A DNA stretch of 64,000 nucleotides from Acidilutibacter cellobiosedens (GCF_004103715.1 NZ_CP035282.1:2036673-2100672), one strand, 5' to 3'; shown: positions 48,838 to 58,062, counted from the first letter of the stretch. The notes: generated from the sequence alone by a model not told the origin. Numbers and translations: made by a program.

Positions 48838-49963
48838 TTACTCCTTTCTGTTCCAATATTTCATGATAAGTATTGATAAGCCCGTTAAATATTTTATCCC
48901 ATGACCTGTTAACGCTAAATTTCCGTCCATTTTTCTTAAGACGATTCCTGAGATCGGCATTTTCTATAAGGTTATCCATACATTGTACGAGTTTCTCAGG
49001 ATCCCTCGGTGAAAACTTAAGTCCGGTTATTTCATGTTGAATGATTTCTCCGACGCCGCCGGCATTTGCCCCAATAACAGGAAGCCCGGAAGCCATAGCC
49101 TCTAAAACTACATTACCGAAAGTTTCTGTAGAAGAGGGACAAATGAATATATCACAGGAAGCATATATTTCCGAGAGTTCTTTTCCCTTTTTGAAACCGG
49201 TAAATATAGTATCTTTCGGGAACATCTCCTTACATTTTTCCAGATATGGACCGTCCCCTGTGATAATCATAGCAACTTTGGTCCCATATTTTCGATGGAT
49301 ATCTTGATAGCTCTCACTTAAAATATCAAGATCCTTTTCGTAGGATACTCTTCCGACATAAAGGAAAGCAATCTTATCTGAAATTCCGAGCTGTTCTCTT
49401 AACTGATTACTTCTATACATAGGATGAAATTTTTTATAATCAATGCCTCGTGAAAATAATCTCGTATTATAGATGCCATGATTATATAAAAGTTTTTGAG
49501 CCACAACCGAAGGACATAAGGTCATATCATTTTGTGTATGAAACCATTTCATATAGTTCCATATAGGCTGCTTTAGAAAATTAACTTTATAGTAATCCGC
49601 ATATTGGGAAAAATTTGTGGTATAGTTTGATACAGTTGGAATACCATGTTTCTTACCGTAATTCAGACCGGAAATTCCCATATTAAATTCCGTCATATTG
49701 TGAATGATATCAGGTCGAAAATCCGAAAGAAGAGAAGAAATCCTAAAAGAATTCGGAAAGGCAACTCTGGACTCAGGATATAAAAAGAATCTAACGCTAT
49801 AGAATTGTTCAATATTTTCATCAGGTATCTCCGTATTATATTTTGGTACAAATATTTTGTACTGGATTCCCATTGAATCATAATATTGAATAAGTTTATT
49901 TAGAGTATTAGTCACTCCATTTATCTGTGGTAGATAAGTATCAGCAAATAAAGCGATTTTCAT
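48797..49963 (-). CDS. GT4-family glycosyltransferase
   Basis: 388 aa from ATG 49963 (site AAAGGGGA). The N-terminal domain begins 'MKIALFADTYLPQINGVTN', the signature of mannosyl- and glucosyl-diacylglycerol synthase relatives. The nucleotide-sugar domain has 'AFLYVGRVSYEKDLDIL', 'FTGFKKGKEL', and the EX7E-type motif 'SSTETFGNVVLEAMASG' (Glu and Glu). It probably glycosylates a lipid at the cytoplasmic face of the membrane. The neighbouring phospholipase C-like and UDP-glucose dehydrogenase genes fit a glycolipid role. Confidence 0.88.
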   Translation of the reverse strand: MKIALFADTYLPQINGVTNTLNKLIQYYDSMGIQYKIFVPKYNTEIPDENIEQFYSVRFFLYPESRVAFPNSFRISSLLSDFRPDIIHNMTEFNMGISGLNYGKKHGIPTVSNYTTNFSQYADYYKVNFLKQPIWNYMKWFHTQNDMTLCPSVVAQKLLYNHGIYNTRLFSRGIDYKKFHPMYRSNQLREQLGISDKIAFLYVGRVSYEKDLDILSESYQDIHRKYGTKVAMIITGDGPYLEKCKEMFPKDTIFTGFKKGKELSEIYASCDIFICPSSTETFGNVVLEAMASGLPVIGANAGGVGEIIQHEITGLKFSPRDPEKLVQCMDNLIENADLRNRLKKNGRKFSVNRSWDKIFNGLINTYHEILEQKGVNDETYQKSCFSNR

Positions 49964-49979
49964 AGATATTCCCCTTTCA

Positions 49980-50564
49980 TTAATAATAAGAATGAAGTGC
50001 CAATTCAGTTTTCTCTGAAGCATTGGAAGAATGCTTCATATAACATATGATGGATTCACAAATCCATATAGTGCTTAAAAAAGCATAATCCAGATCTTTT
50101 TTCATACTGTCAGGCTGAGAAAAATAGGCTTTGCGCATTTCGGTTACTATAAAAACTATGTTCCTTTTAGGTTTCATCTTGCTGGGCGACATCGTAAACC
50201 CATGTGTAAATCGAATTATATACAGCTTAAAATGAAGCCTTAATTCATATAAAAAATGCCGGATTTTTTTGTTGTATATTTCTTCACTTAAATGATAATA
50301 GCAAAAGAAATCGCATACATAGTGACAAATCTCACCTAATTCCATTGAAAACTCTTCTGACGATGTTTCTTCCTCCTCCATAATACGATTGAATTTATCA
50401 CAAACAATAAAAAGACAATTTTCTAAAGTATGGGCATCGTGTTTTAAAAGCGGCAAATCGGGCTTTATATTGCCATAAGCAAATGCCCGCCTATCTATTT
50501 TCATTTCTCCGGAAAAGTGCTGATATAATTCTTTAGATATGAAAAGATGCGTAAAAAAGAACAT
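49980..50564 (-). CDS. Zinc-dependent phospholipase C-like protein
   Basis: 194 aa, no signal peptide. His-rich helices: 'FFTHLFISKELYQHF', 'AYGNIKPDLPLLKHDAHTLE', and 'GEICHYVCDFFCYYHLSEE' match the metal-binding pattern (His/Asp ligands) of the zinc-dependent phospholipase C fold common in Clostridia. Relatives are mostly uncharacterised. It is the first gene of the glycan/lipid cluster running down to ugd. A role in lipid turnover is an inference. Confidence 0.7.
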   Translation of the reverse strand: MFFFTHLFISKELYQHFSGEMKIDRRAFAYGNIKPDLPLLKHDAHTLENCLFIVCDKFNRIMEEEETSSEEFSMELGEICHYVCDFFCYYHLSEEIYNKKIRHFLYELRLHFKLYIIRFTHGFTMSPSKMKPKRNIVFIVTEMRKAYFSQPDSMKKDLDYAFLSTIWICESIICYMKHSSNASEKTELALHSYY

Positions 50565-50720
50565 ATATCTGCCTCCCTTCTTACTCTGTCTTTACTATAA
50601 ATATAACAAAGTAGTTAAAAGTATATGTTAAATTCACTTTATGTTTATGTAAAGTATAAAGTTAACCGCAGAAATATATTAAGTATTCAACATTTTTTAA
50701 ATTCTTACATCTATTTATGG

Positions 50721-50819
50721 TATAATATTAATAGTCAATTGATTTAGCACAATGCGATTGACTATTCGGCGATTAATAACTTTTATTCACTCTGCACCCC
50801 TGCAGAGTGATCTCTTTTT
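50721..50819 (+). ncRNA. Candidate small RNA with promoter and terminator
   Basis: TATAAT at 50721-50726 is followed by AATAGTCAAT (50730-50739) paired with ATTGACTATT (50757-50766). A terminator hairpin CACTCTGC/GCAGAGTG (50788-50809) then leads into TCTCTTTTT. No ORF is present. The -35 is poor (TAAATT-like). The two flanking genes lie on the other strand. The rest of 50565-50999 holds the two terminators listed next. Confidence 0.45.
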
Positions 50820-50842
50820 AACTACCATAGAGAATACTTGAT

Positions 50843-50893
50843 AAAAAAATTCTATGGCTGCAATTATCAACATTGCAGCCATAGAATTTTTTT
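50843..50893. terminator. Long bidirectional hairpin
   Basis: A perfect 22-bp inverted repeat: AAAAAAATTCTATGGCTGCA... against its reverse complement, with a 7-nt loop (TATCAAC). The A/T runs at the ends make it a strong terminator in both directions. Confidence 0.8.
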
Positions 50894-50940
50894 GTTAAAC
50901 AAGGCATCTGCCCGTAAATGTTGGTTTTAACACAATTTGA

Positions 50941-50993
50941 GGACAAAAAAACAGCACAAGAGAACCGTCCCCGTGTGTTCTCTTGTGCTGTTT
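50941..50993 (-). terminator. Terminator of the ABC-2 operon, inside a dispersed repeat
   Basis: A 17-bp perfect stem, AAACAGCACAAGAGAAC against GTTCTCTTGTGCTGTTT, with a loop containing GGGGACG on the minus strand, followed by TTTT and GTCC. The surrounding 50907-50979 is homologous to 62914-62985. Confidence 0.8.
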
Positions 50994-50999
50994 ACGTCG

Positions 51000-52127
51000 C
51001 TAAGCTTTTTGGGCTGCTTTAGAAAAGTACAGTCCCATCAATAGAAACGCTGCTGCGAATAATAGTTGCATGAAAATTTCATATCTTACGTCCGAAAAGG
51101 AATTGGCTTGCATATCATTTATTCTCACATAATAATAAGTCGGAAAAAATTTCGCTACAGTTAAAACATTCTTCCCCAAAAGCTGCTGGGGCACCATTAC
51201 TCCGGATATAAACGAAGTCCCTAAGGATAATACTGTGGAAATAGCACTTATTGCAAATTTATTCTTGACAACATTATTTATTAAAAATGTAAGACACAGA
51301 ATTGTAAACGAAAAGACCACTAAATTAGCTACATACATACCGAAATTTACTTCTCCGATATATTTCCCCCTTAGAACAATACTTCCTAAAATAAAAATCA
51401 GTGTAATCAAACCGGCTAATGACAATTGCCCCAAATATATCTCCTCATTAAACCGTAAAAATCTCTTTGAAGATATTTTCCTCCTGCTATCAACATTTTC
51501 ATTCATAAAGTCGTTCATTACCAAACCCATTACCATAATATAAATTCCTATAATTACATAGCTGGTAAAATTATAATAATACCTAAACCATTGAACGGCA
51601 CCTTGGTCTTTAACCTTGCCTCCGTCTTTCATCAGGTTTACCGTAGTTTTTTCATCTAAAGCTGTGTTTACATCGCTTAAATTAAACCTGCCATTTTCAT
51701 AAGTTGCGTTAATGAAGACAAAGAACTTATTGAGCTGTGTTTGAATTTGTACAGATTCCATTTTTCTGTCATCTCTATAAACCTCAACGGCCTTTTCCTT
51801 ATTTATTACCCTTTCTTCAAAATCTTCAGGTATTACTATTACGGCATCTGCTATGCCTAAAAAAATCTCCTCCTTTATGGATGATTCATCCGAGCCAACC
51901 TCAACTATATTGTTCTTTTTTATTAAATATTTTTTTAACTCTCCTGATAATTCACTTTTGCTGTTGTCAATTATTCCTACGTTTAATTTAGTTTCCACAA
52001 AATTAGCTTCTCTCTGTGAAGTACTGGAACCGTTTAAAGCAGCTATTATAAAAAATATAATAGTATATGAAAGAATGGCCCATTTATTTCTTAATGCTAT
52101 TTTAATAAAATACTTATATACTGTCAT
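51000..52127 (-). CDS. ABC-2 type permease (YhgE/DrrB-like)
   Basis: 375 aa. An N-terminal helix ('WAILSYTIIFFIIAALNG'), an extracytoplasmic domain of about 140 residues ('GIIDNSKSELSGELKKYL', 'DAVIVIPEDFEERV'), then five membrane helices ending 'LLFAAAFLLMGLYFSKAA'. This is the classical ABC-2 exporter layout. It overlaps the related gene at 52114-53169 by 14 bp. Together with the ATPase it forms a heteromeric exporter controlled by the divergent two-component system. Confidence 0.82.
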   Translation of the reverse strand: MTVYKYFIKIALRNKWAILSYTIIFFIIAALNGSSTSQREANFVETKLNVGIIDNSKSELSGELKKYLIKKNNIVEVGSDESSIKEEIFLGIADAVIVIPEDFEERVINKEKAVEVYRDDRKMESVQIQTQLNKFFVFINATYENGRFNLSDVNTALDEKTTVNLMKDGGKVKDQGAVQWFRYYYNFTSYVIIGIYIMVMGLVMNDFMNENVDSRRKISSKRFLRFNEEIYLGQLSLAGLITLIFILGSIVLRGKYIGEVNFGMYVANLVVFSFTILCLTFLINNVVKNKFAISAISTVLSLGTSFISGVMVPQQLLGKNVLTVAKFFPTYYYVRINDMQANSFSDVRYEIFMQLLFAAAFLLMGLYFSKAAQKA

Positions 52128-53169
52128 AGTTTCGCCTCCTTAGGAATACATAGGATATGGAAATCAAAACTATAGAATAAACGGATAAAAGGAAAATTCC
52201 TTCTCCTACACTTTTAGTACTGTCCAATAAATTTATCCTATACAGGTTATTTGTTATTATAGATATGGGATTTACTTTACCTAAAACAGGAACCCTTGTA
52301 TCTATCATTGTTTTAATATCAGGTCCCATCATACCGGACAGGAAGGACAAAAATAATGTCAGAGCTATGGAGATTAAGGTTTTTACATTAACAGATTTTT
52401 TATTAGAAACACCTATAAATACTCCTAAGGAAACTCCGAATAAATTCCCCAATATTATAAAGATACTGCTGTATTTCATTTCTTTAAATAACTCAATCTT
52501 TAAAACATATTTTATAAAAATAAGAAGCAGTCCGTTGGACAGCAGGTTTAATGCTAATGCCACTATGATTCCAGCTAATAGAAAACTGTGTTTTTTTAGC
52601 GGCGTAACATTAATCCTGGCACCTATATTAGATAAATTAGCTTGGATGAAACTAACTGTTTCAATCCCGGTAAAAACTCCATAGGTAGAAAACATTGCAA
52701 TCAATGAATAAAATATAATAATCATGGAATTTGCCTTTTGATTTCTGTCCAACACATAGTTCACATTAAAGTCATAATTTTCAATAGGCCTGTTCAGTTT
52801 TTCCATTTGTTTTATCTGTTCCACTATTTCCCTTATTATAGTTTGGTTTATGCCTGATTCTTTTACAGTTATATTTAAGTCATTGTCTATAAATCCGTCG
52901 ATTTCTCCGTTATCCAGTTTTTCCTTTATCTCATCCCGAGAAATTTTATGAATCTTTAAAAGATCGGTTTCTTCTAATATATATGATATCTTGTTACCAT
53001 CTTCTATACCTACATCTATATCTTCCAATTTCATATTTATCATTCCGTTAAAGGCCGTATATAAAAAAACAGCTAAGATTAGGGGGTATAATACGCTCCA
53101 AAATGAAAATCCCCAGTCCCTTATTGAACACTTCCCTTGATATATGCAGTTTCTTAATAGACTTTTCAT
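52114..53169 (-). CDS. ABC-2 type permease
   Basis: 351 aa with the same plan as its downstream partner: an N-terminal helix ('VLYPLILAVFLYTAFNG'), an outside domain of about 120 residues and five C-terminal helices, with a conserved-looking 'FLSFLSGMMGPD' near the end, typical of ABC-2 permeases. It starts 1 bp after the ATPase gene stop. The substrate is unknown. Confidence 0.82.
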   Translation of the reverse strand: MKSLLRNCIYQGKCSIRDWGFSFWSVLYPLILAVFLYTAFNGMINMKLEDIDVGIEDGNKISYILEETDLLKIHKISRDEIKEKLDNGEIDGFIDNDLNITVKESGINQTIIREIVEQIKQMEKLNRPIENYDFNVNYVLDRNQKANSMIIIFYSLIAMFSTYGVFTGIETVSFIQANLSNIGARINVTPLKKHSFLLAGIIVALALNLLSNGLLLIFIKYVLKIELFKEMKYSSIFIILGNLFGVSLGVFIGVSNKKSVNVKTLISIALTLFLSFLSGMMGPDIKTMIDTRVPVLGKVNPISIITNNLYRINLLDSTKSVGEGIFLLSVYSIVLISISYVFLRRRNYDSI

Positions 53170-53170
53170 A

Positions 53171-54112
53171 TCAATCCCTAAGCCCCTTTCCTGTCAATTC
53201 TAAGAACACATCGTTTAGTGTGGGCAATTGGCTGTGAAGTTTTGTATAGGCCAAATTATTTTCCTTTATAAATTCCAAAAGATTGGTCAGGTTATTAGTC
53301 CCGTTTTCAAATTTTATAATACAATCTTTCCCATCTTTTTCTATATCAATTACATGGGGTATGCTTTTCATTTTTTCAATTGTTTCATCTTGAATATTCA
53401 GAAATTCGGCTACTATTTTTTCAGATGTAGTTATCATAGCCTTTAATTCTTCTGTCGTGCCGGAAACCAAATCCTTTCCCTTATCCATTATAATGATTCT
53501 GCTGCAGATCATCTCTGCTTCCTCTAAATAATGAGTCGTATATATAATCGTGCTGCCTTCTTTGTTTAATTCCCTTATTCCGTTTAATATAAAATTTCTG
53601 CTTTGGGCATCCACCGCAACAGTCGGCTCGTCTAAAAAGATAAGCTTAGGCTTATGGGCTATCCCGCAGGCAATGTTTAGTCTTCTCTTCAAACCACCGC
53701 TTAACTTTTTTGGATAAAATTTAATATAGTTATTTAAATCTACAAAATCTATGGCTTCTTCAACATATTGTTTTCTTAAATTCTTATCATCTACATATAA
53801 TCCGCAAAAATAATCTATGTTTTCCTTTACCGTTAAATTTTCAAAAACCGAAACCTCCTGGGGAACCACTCCGATTTTTCTTTTTATATCATAAGAATTC
53901 GGAGTCATTTTCTTGCCGAATACTTCTATCTCTCCTTTATCAAAGTTTAATAAGGACAGAATAGAATTTATAGCCGTAGTCTTTCCGCAGCCGTTAGGTC
54001 CTAAAAGCCCTAATATTTCTCCTTCTTCCACTTCCATATTAAAATGGTCAAGGGCGATTAATTCTTTATATCTTTTTACTAAGTTTTTCACTTTTACTAT
54101 CATCTGCTTCAC
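53171..54112 (-). CDS. ABC transporter ATP-binding protein (CcmA/DrrA type)
   Basis: 313 aa. Walker A 'LLGPNGCGKTTAIN', Q-loop 'GVVPQEVSVFENLT', signature 'LSGGLKRRLNIACGI', Walker B 'LIFLDEPTVAVD', switch His 'IYTTHYLEEAE'. The C-terminal extension carries the DrrA-like 'LPTLNDVFLELTGKGLRD' tail. It is the first gene of the operon. A palindrome next to the divergent promoter suggests control by the response regulator at 55335-55946. Confidence 0.93.
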   Translation of the reverse strand: MKQMIVKVKNLVKRYKELIALDHFNMEVEEGEILGLLGPNGCGKTTAINSILSLLNFDKGEIEVFGKKMTPNSYDIKRKIGVVPQEVSVFENLTVKENIDYFCGLYVDDKNLRKQYVEEAIDFVDLNNYIKFYPKKLSGGLKRRLNIACGIAHKPKLIFLDEPTVAVDAQSRNFILNGIRELNKEGSTIIYTTHYLEEAEMICSRIIIMDKGKDLVSGTTEELKAMITTSEKIVAEFLNIQDETIEKMKSIPHVIDIEKDGKDCIIKFENGTNNLTNLLEFIKENNLAYTKLHSQLPTLNDVFLELTGKGLRD

Positions 54113-54186
54113 TCCTTCCGTTCGATCTTGATATTATTGTATGATTTTTAAAGAATCTATTTTAGTGTATAAAGTTATAATCTAAT

Positions 54187-54237
54187 ATGACATTTGTCAT
54201 AACTTAAATTGTATTTAATGATGAATATTAGTATAAT
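54187..54237 (+). promoter_or_regulatory. Operator-like palindrome and promoter of the two-component operon
   Basis: A perfect 14-bp palindrome ATGACATTTGTCAT-like element (54187-54200; the arms are ATGACA and TGTCAT) lies just upstream of TTGTAT (54209-54214) and TATAAT (54232-54237), which are 17 nt apart. It sits between the divergent ABC and kinase genes and could serve both directions. Confidence 0.6.
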
Positions 54238-54288
54238 TAAAATACAGAGTAAAATTCAATATATTTTAAATTTTACAGGAGGACTGCT

Positions 54289-55335
54289 ATGAGAATCTTA
54301 TGGGAAAAGGCAGTTGTTGCAACATTTTGCTTATATAATACCTATAAAATAAAACCGGATGGAAATTTAGCTTTTTATTTTCTTATAAGCATTATTTTCT
54401 CTTTAATGATGGACTTGCTAAACAATAAAAAAATTAAAGCTATTATATATATTTCATTTGCAATGATCTGCTTCTCCGATACTCTGTTCGTCTTTTATCT
54501 GCCTTTAATTCTTTACAATATGTATTTAGATTTCAGCACATATATCATATTTTCCTTACCTCTGATTTTTATGAATTTTTCTTTATCAAACTCTTTTATT
54601 TCCGTTATTTCAGTCTATCTTGCAGCCATGACAAAAAAGCATAAACTCATTTTAGATGAAAATAAAACGGTAAGAGATAAATTAAAAGGAGAAACTCTTT
54701 ATTTGGAAAAATATAATAAGCAGTTAAAAATTGATAAAGAGAAAGACGTTCATATTGCCATCCTTACGGAAAGAAACAGAATTGCGAGGCAGCTCCATGA
54801 TTCGATAGGTCATGTAATAAGCAGCAGCATATTGCAAGTGGAAGCCCTGAAAATTATATCTACTGAAGATAATGTAATAAAAAATCTGAATATCCTCCAA
54901 AAAACCTTAAAAAACGGCATGGAAGATATCAGAAAAAGCATACATAATCTATATAATGAATCTCTGGATCTGGAGAGTCAAATTGAAAAACTCTGCAATG
55001 AAGTACCTGCCATAGATACCGAAATTATATATAGGATTGAAGACAATCTGAGCTATAATTTGAAATTTGACATTCTGTCCGTTGTAAAAGAAGGCATTAC
55101 AAATTGTATTAAGCATTCCAATGCTACAAAGCTGAGAATAAGCTTATTCAGCCAGCCGAAATTTTATTCAATTATAATAAAGGACAACGGAAATAATTTC
55201 GATAAAAAAGCTTTACTTTCAACTAAGGGAATCGGACTTGTTTCCATGAAAGAAATAGCTAATAAATATAACGGATTTTTGAATTATAAGTTTGACAATG
55301 GATTTAAAATACATTTAACTTTAATGAAAGGATAA
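54289..55335 (+). CDS. Sensor histidine kinase (NarL-group, HisKA_3)
   Basis: 348 aa. The N-terminal 115 residues form four to five membrane helices with hardly any outside domain, so it probably senses something inside or near the membrane. A coiled-coil linker follows. The phosphorylated His is residue 170 in 'RNRIARQLHDSIGHV'. The ATPase part has 'GITNCIKHSNATKL' (N box) and 'KDNGNNFD' plus 'GIGLVSMKE' (G boxes). ATG 54289 follows an AGGAGG site. It overlaps the regulator gene (TAATG-type junction). Confidence 0.93.
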   Translation: MRILWEKAVVATFCLYNTYKIKPDGNLAFYFLISIIFSLMMDLLNNKKIKAIIYISFAMICFSDTLFVFYLPLILYNMYLDFSTYIIFSLPLIFMNFSLSNSFISVISVYLAAMTKKHKLILDENKTVRDKLKGETLYLEKYNKQLKIDKEKDVHIAILTERNRIARQLHDSIGHVISSSILQVEALKIISTEDNVIKNLNILQKTLKNGMEDIRKSIHNLYNESLDLESQIEKLCNEVPAIDTEIIYRIEDNLSYNLKFDILSVVKEGITNCIKHSNATKLRISLFSQPKFYSIIIKDNGNNFDKKALLSTKGIGLVSMKEIANKYNGFLNYKFDNGFKIHLTLMKG

Positions 55336-55946
55336 TGTATATGAATATTATAATTATAGATGATGACCCTTTGGTGGTAGAATCTTTAAAGACAATTATA
55401 AACGCTAACGAAATCGATATATCGGCCGTAGGCTATAACGGACTTGAGGCCGTAAAACTTTATAAGAAATACAAGCCGGATTTAATTCTTATGGACATAA
55501 GAATGGAAAAAATGAGCGGAATAGATGCAACGGAAGAAATATTAAAAACGGATCCCCATGCCAGAATCCTGTTAATAACTACATTTCAAGATGATGAATA
55601 TATCGGAGCTGCTCTTTCTTTAGGCTGTAAAGGATACATATTAAAACAAAATATAAAAGGCATCATTCCTGCTATAAATGCAGTATATTCAGGAAATTTA
55701 GTTTTCGATTCAAAAATTGTATCCAATATTAAAAAGTATTCCAGAAAAAATATGGATATAGGCTTATCCGAAAGGGAGTTGGATATTTTGCTTTTGGTGG
55801 CAGAAGGATTGAATAACAAAGAAATTGCGGAAAAACTCTTTTTAAGCGAAGGAACCGTCAGAAATTATATTTCCAATATGCTGGATAAACTGTCCTTAAG
55901 GGACAGAACTCAGTTAGCTATTTATTATTATAAAAATTTGAAATAG
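55335..55946 (+). CDS. LuxR/NarL-type response regulator
   Basis: 203 aa. The receiver has acidic residues 9-11 ('IIDDDP'), the phosphorylated Asp54 in 'DLILMDIRM' and Lys in 'CKGYILKQN'. The C-terminal GerE helix-turn-helix reads 'LSERELDILLLVAEGLNNKE' with 'LFLSEGTVRNYISNML'. It is the partner of the kinase just upstream. The likely target is the divergent ABC-2 exporter operon through the palindrome at 54187-54200. Confidence 0.94.
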   Translation: MYMNIIIIDDDPLVVESLKTIINANEIDISAVGYNGLEAVKLYKKYKPDLILMDIRMEKMSGIDATEEILKTDPHARILLITTFQDDEYIGAALSLGCKGYILKQNIKGIIPAINAVYSGNLVFDSKIVSNIKKYSRKNMDIGLSERELDILLLVAEGLNNKEIAEKLFLSEGTVRNYISNMLDKLSLRDRTQLAIYYYKNLK

Positions 55947-55963
55947 ACAGATTACAGAGATAT

Positions 55964-56020
55964 AAATAAATTTCATGTCGTCAATTGTGATAATTTCCGG
56001 CATGAAATTTATTTTTCTTT
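55964..56020 (+). terminator. Terminator of the two-component operon
   Basis: AAATAAATTTCATG pairs with CATGAAATTTATTT across a 23-nt loop, followed by TTCTTT. It is bidirectional and also serves the convergent gene at 56049-56771. Confidence 0.78.
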
Positions 56021-56048
56021 ATGAGAAAACAGCCCGTCTATTCGGTAT

Positions 56049-56771
56049 CTATGAGGTGTAATATTTTCCGTTCTTCATGATGTGTATAAATTCTATGATT
56101 TTACCTTCGAGTATATTAAAAATCTTTTCCCCTTTTTCTTTTGAAGCCAGTGTGGCATCTCCCGTTAGCGCATTTTCAAATATCTCTTTTCCTCTGTTTT
56201 TATAACGTACTTTTATAAGAGGTTTTTTAGTATTTTTAGTCGCTTTATCCATATTAACAAGTTTCTCATCATAATATAAAATTGCGGATGTTTCATCTTC
56301 TCCTGCGTGCCCCTGGCCTGTAGTTACGGTAAGTATTTCCTTCGAGTAATCAAGCCACCAATTGATTACAGCCACATCCAAGCCCAAAGGCACAAGCCTT
56401 TCGCTTGCAAGATTGAGGGCATTTATATTTCCGCCATGGCCGTTGAAAAATATAATTTTTCCCATGCCGTTATTAAACATGCTCTTCCCAACATAATATA
56501 AGTAATTTGCCATTACCCCCGACGGAATATGTACGGTTCCGGGATATATGGATAGGTCATAGCTCTGTCCGTAAGGGATTTCTGGTGCAATCCATACCTC
56601 GTCTCCGATCTTTTTGTCTATCCTCTGGCAAAACAATCGCGGAGAAAATATATCCGTCCCGAGAGGAAGATGATGGCCGTGGGCTTCCACAGAACCTACA
56701 GGAACAATAACCAAATCTGATTTTGATAAATTTTTTTTGAAATCGTCGCTTGTATAATTAACCATATACAT
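56049..56771 (-). CDS. Creatininase-family amidohydrolase
   Basis: 240 aa from ATG 56771, with GGGGAGG about 10 nt upstream. Metal-ligand motifs: Glu and His in 'VPVGSVEAHGHHLPLGTD', Asp in the same segment, His in 'FFNGHGGNIN', and Glu in 'GHAGEDETSAIL'. This pattern is shared by creatininase and by enzymes such as 3-dehydro-scyllo-inosose hydrolase and mycofactocin MftE, so 'creatininase' is a family name only. It stands next to the GrpB-like gene, 3 bp apart from the longer frame. Confidence 0.82.
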   Translation of the reverse strand: MYMVNYTSDDFKKNLSKSDLVIVPVGSVEAHGHHLPLGTDIFSPRLFCQRIDKKIGDEVWIAPEIPYGQSYDLSIYPGTVHIPSGVMANYLYYVGKSMFNNGMGKIIFFNGHGGNINALNLASERLVPLGLDVAVINWWLDYSKEILTVTTGQGHAGEDETSAILYYDEKLVNMDKATKNTKKPLIKVRYKNRGKEIFENALTGDATLASKEKGEKIFNILEGKIIEFIHIMKNGKYYTS

Positions 56772-56803
56772 CTTGATAAACCCTCCCCAATATAAATTCA
56801 AAT

Positions 56804-57388
56804 CTAATTCCGTACGTTACGAGAATCCGGACACGCACGTTTCATAATTTCCTGAACGACTTCTGTTTTTGCATCTGCGTAATTTTGAATGTATTTCCAT
56901 TTACGCTTGGCAAGTCTTCGTTTGGTCTCAGCATACAGCTGCCTATCACTTTCGTGGTTTCTCAGCCAATCACGGAAACGCAGCATCCGCTCAATTTCAG
57001 AGACCCCTTCGCTGAAAACATGTAAATTGATGTCTGTATCCGGACCTTTAAATAACCGATGCTGATACCAATCCGGTTCCCGTATCCGCAAGATGTAACC
57101 AGCAGCTTCCAAATCCGGAATATAAGACGGTTCATCCGCAGAATCTTCCACGACCAATAATATATCGATAATCGGCTTTGCACATAATCCCGGAACCGAA
57201 GTCGAACCTACATGCTCTATCAGCTTTGCTTTACTGCCGAGTGCCTTTCGGATTCTATCTGCTTCCCGCTCAAACAAAACAGGCCAGTTAGTATCATATT
57301 CATTGAGGGTAATTTCCGCATTATGCAGCTCCAGTTTACCGACAGTGACCTGCTCCATATATTTATCCCTGTTACTTGCTTCACTCAT
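56804..57388 (-). CDS. GrpB-family nucleotidyltransferase-fold protein
   Basis: 194 aa. Family motifs: 'NEYDTNWPVLFEREADRI', 'IEHVGSTSVPGLCAKPIID' (the Gly-Ser and Asp of a nucleotidyltransferase fold) and 'RDWLRNHESDRQLYAETKR'. ATG 57388 follows GGGAGG. Members are common in Firmicutes and of uncertain function. No neighbour hints at a role beyond possible co-transcription with the creatininase-like gene. Confidence 0.88.
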   Translation of the reverse strand: MSEASNRDKYMEQVTVGKLELHNAEITLNEYDTNWPVLFEREADRIRKALGSKAKLIEHVGSTSVPGLCAKPIIDILLVVEDSADEPSYIPDLEAAGYILRIREPDWYQHRLFKGPDTDINLHVFSEGVSEIERMLRFRDWLRNHESDRQLYAETKRRLAKRKWKYIQNYADAKTEVVQEIMKRACPDSRNVRN

Positions 57389-57464
57389 TATAAATACCTC
57401 CCGTCTGTTACTTTATAACTACAGCTTCACTTTATTAGAAGCTTTTCCAATACTCCAACCAAGG

Positions 57465-57840
57465 CTATTTGCAGGTACGAGCATTGGCACTTTCTTCTTT
57501 GTCCTCACTCTCATATACAGTTCCTAAAAAATTAGCAAATCCCTTGGGTCCTTCCACATTATCAATCACAGATACTCCATCTTAGTTGATACAAACAGGT
57601 TTATGCTTAATTAGTACAGTTTTGTTTGCTTCAACAAGTTCTTCGTAAGATATAACATTTCTTTCCAATAAATCACCGCAATCTTTTTTCTTGGTTATAA
57701 TAACAATACAATTGTCACCAAAGTCATAATTATAAATAAGCTTCTTTGTTACAGGAAATAGCTATATTCTCTTCTTGAATTGCTATAACCTTGTCGATTT
57801 CTAATCGCTCCAACAAACTCTCAGTACCTCTTATCCATTC
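57465..57840 (-). pseudogene. Remnant of a pRiA4b ORF3-like gene
   Basis: No long frame survives, but reading across stops and a shift gives 'RLEIDKVIAIQEENIA', then 'YNYDFGDNCIVIITKKK', 'KPVCIN*DGVSVIDNVEGP' and 'KGFANFLGTVYE'. These match the pattern of the pRiA4b ORF-3-like family ('YDFGD', a Cys/Gly-rich middle, 'G..GF..FL'). One in-frame stop and at least one frameshift are visible. It lies upstream of the IS110 element in a decayed region. Confidence 0.55.
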
Positions 57841-57851
57841 ATTTATAACTT

Positions 57852-57902
57852 ATCCAACAATCTACTATAACAGTTCTACAATGTTCCAAATATTCCTCCT
57901 TG
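57852..57902 (+). repeat. Dispersed ~45-bp element, copy B
   Basis: The core 57873-57900 reads GTTCTACAATGTTCC then AAATATTCCTCCT. The match with copy C extends about 20 bp further to the left. It adjoins the pRiA4b-like remnant. Confidence 0.6.
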
Positions 57903-58062
57903 TACAATATAGTTATAATCAAATTACAGTTTTCCACTGTAATAATTATCAATTTCTTAAATAATAATATAGTCTTCTTTTCTAATCATTAAATACATTT
58001 CTTTGGCTTCTCACCCTAGCCATAAAGCCAGTTTAATTTGGCCTGAACCATGAACAATATTG

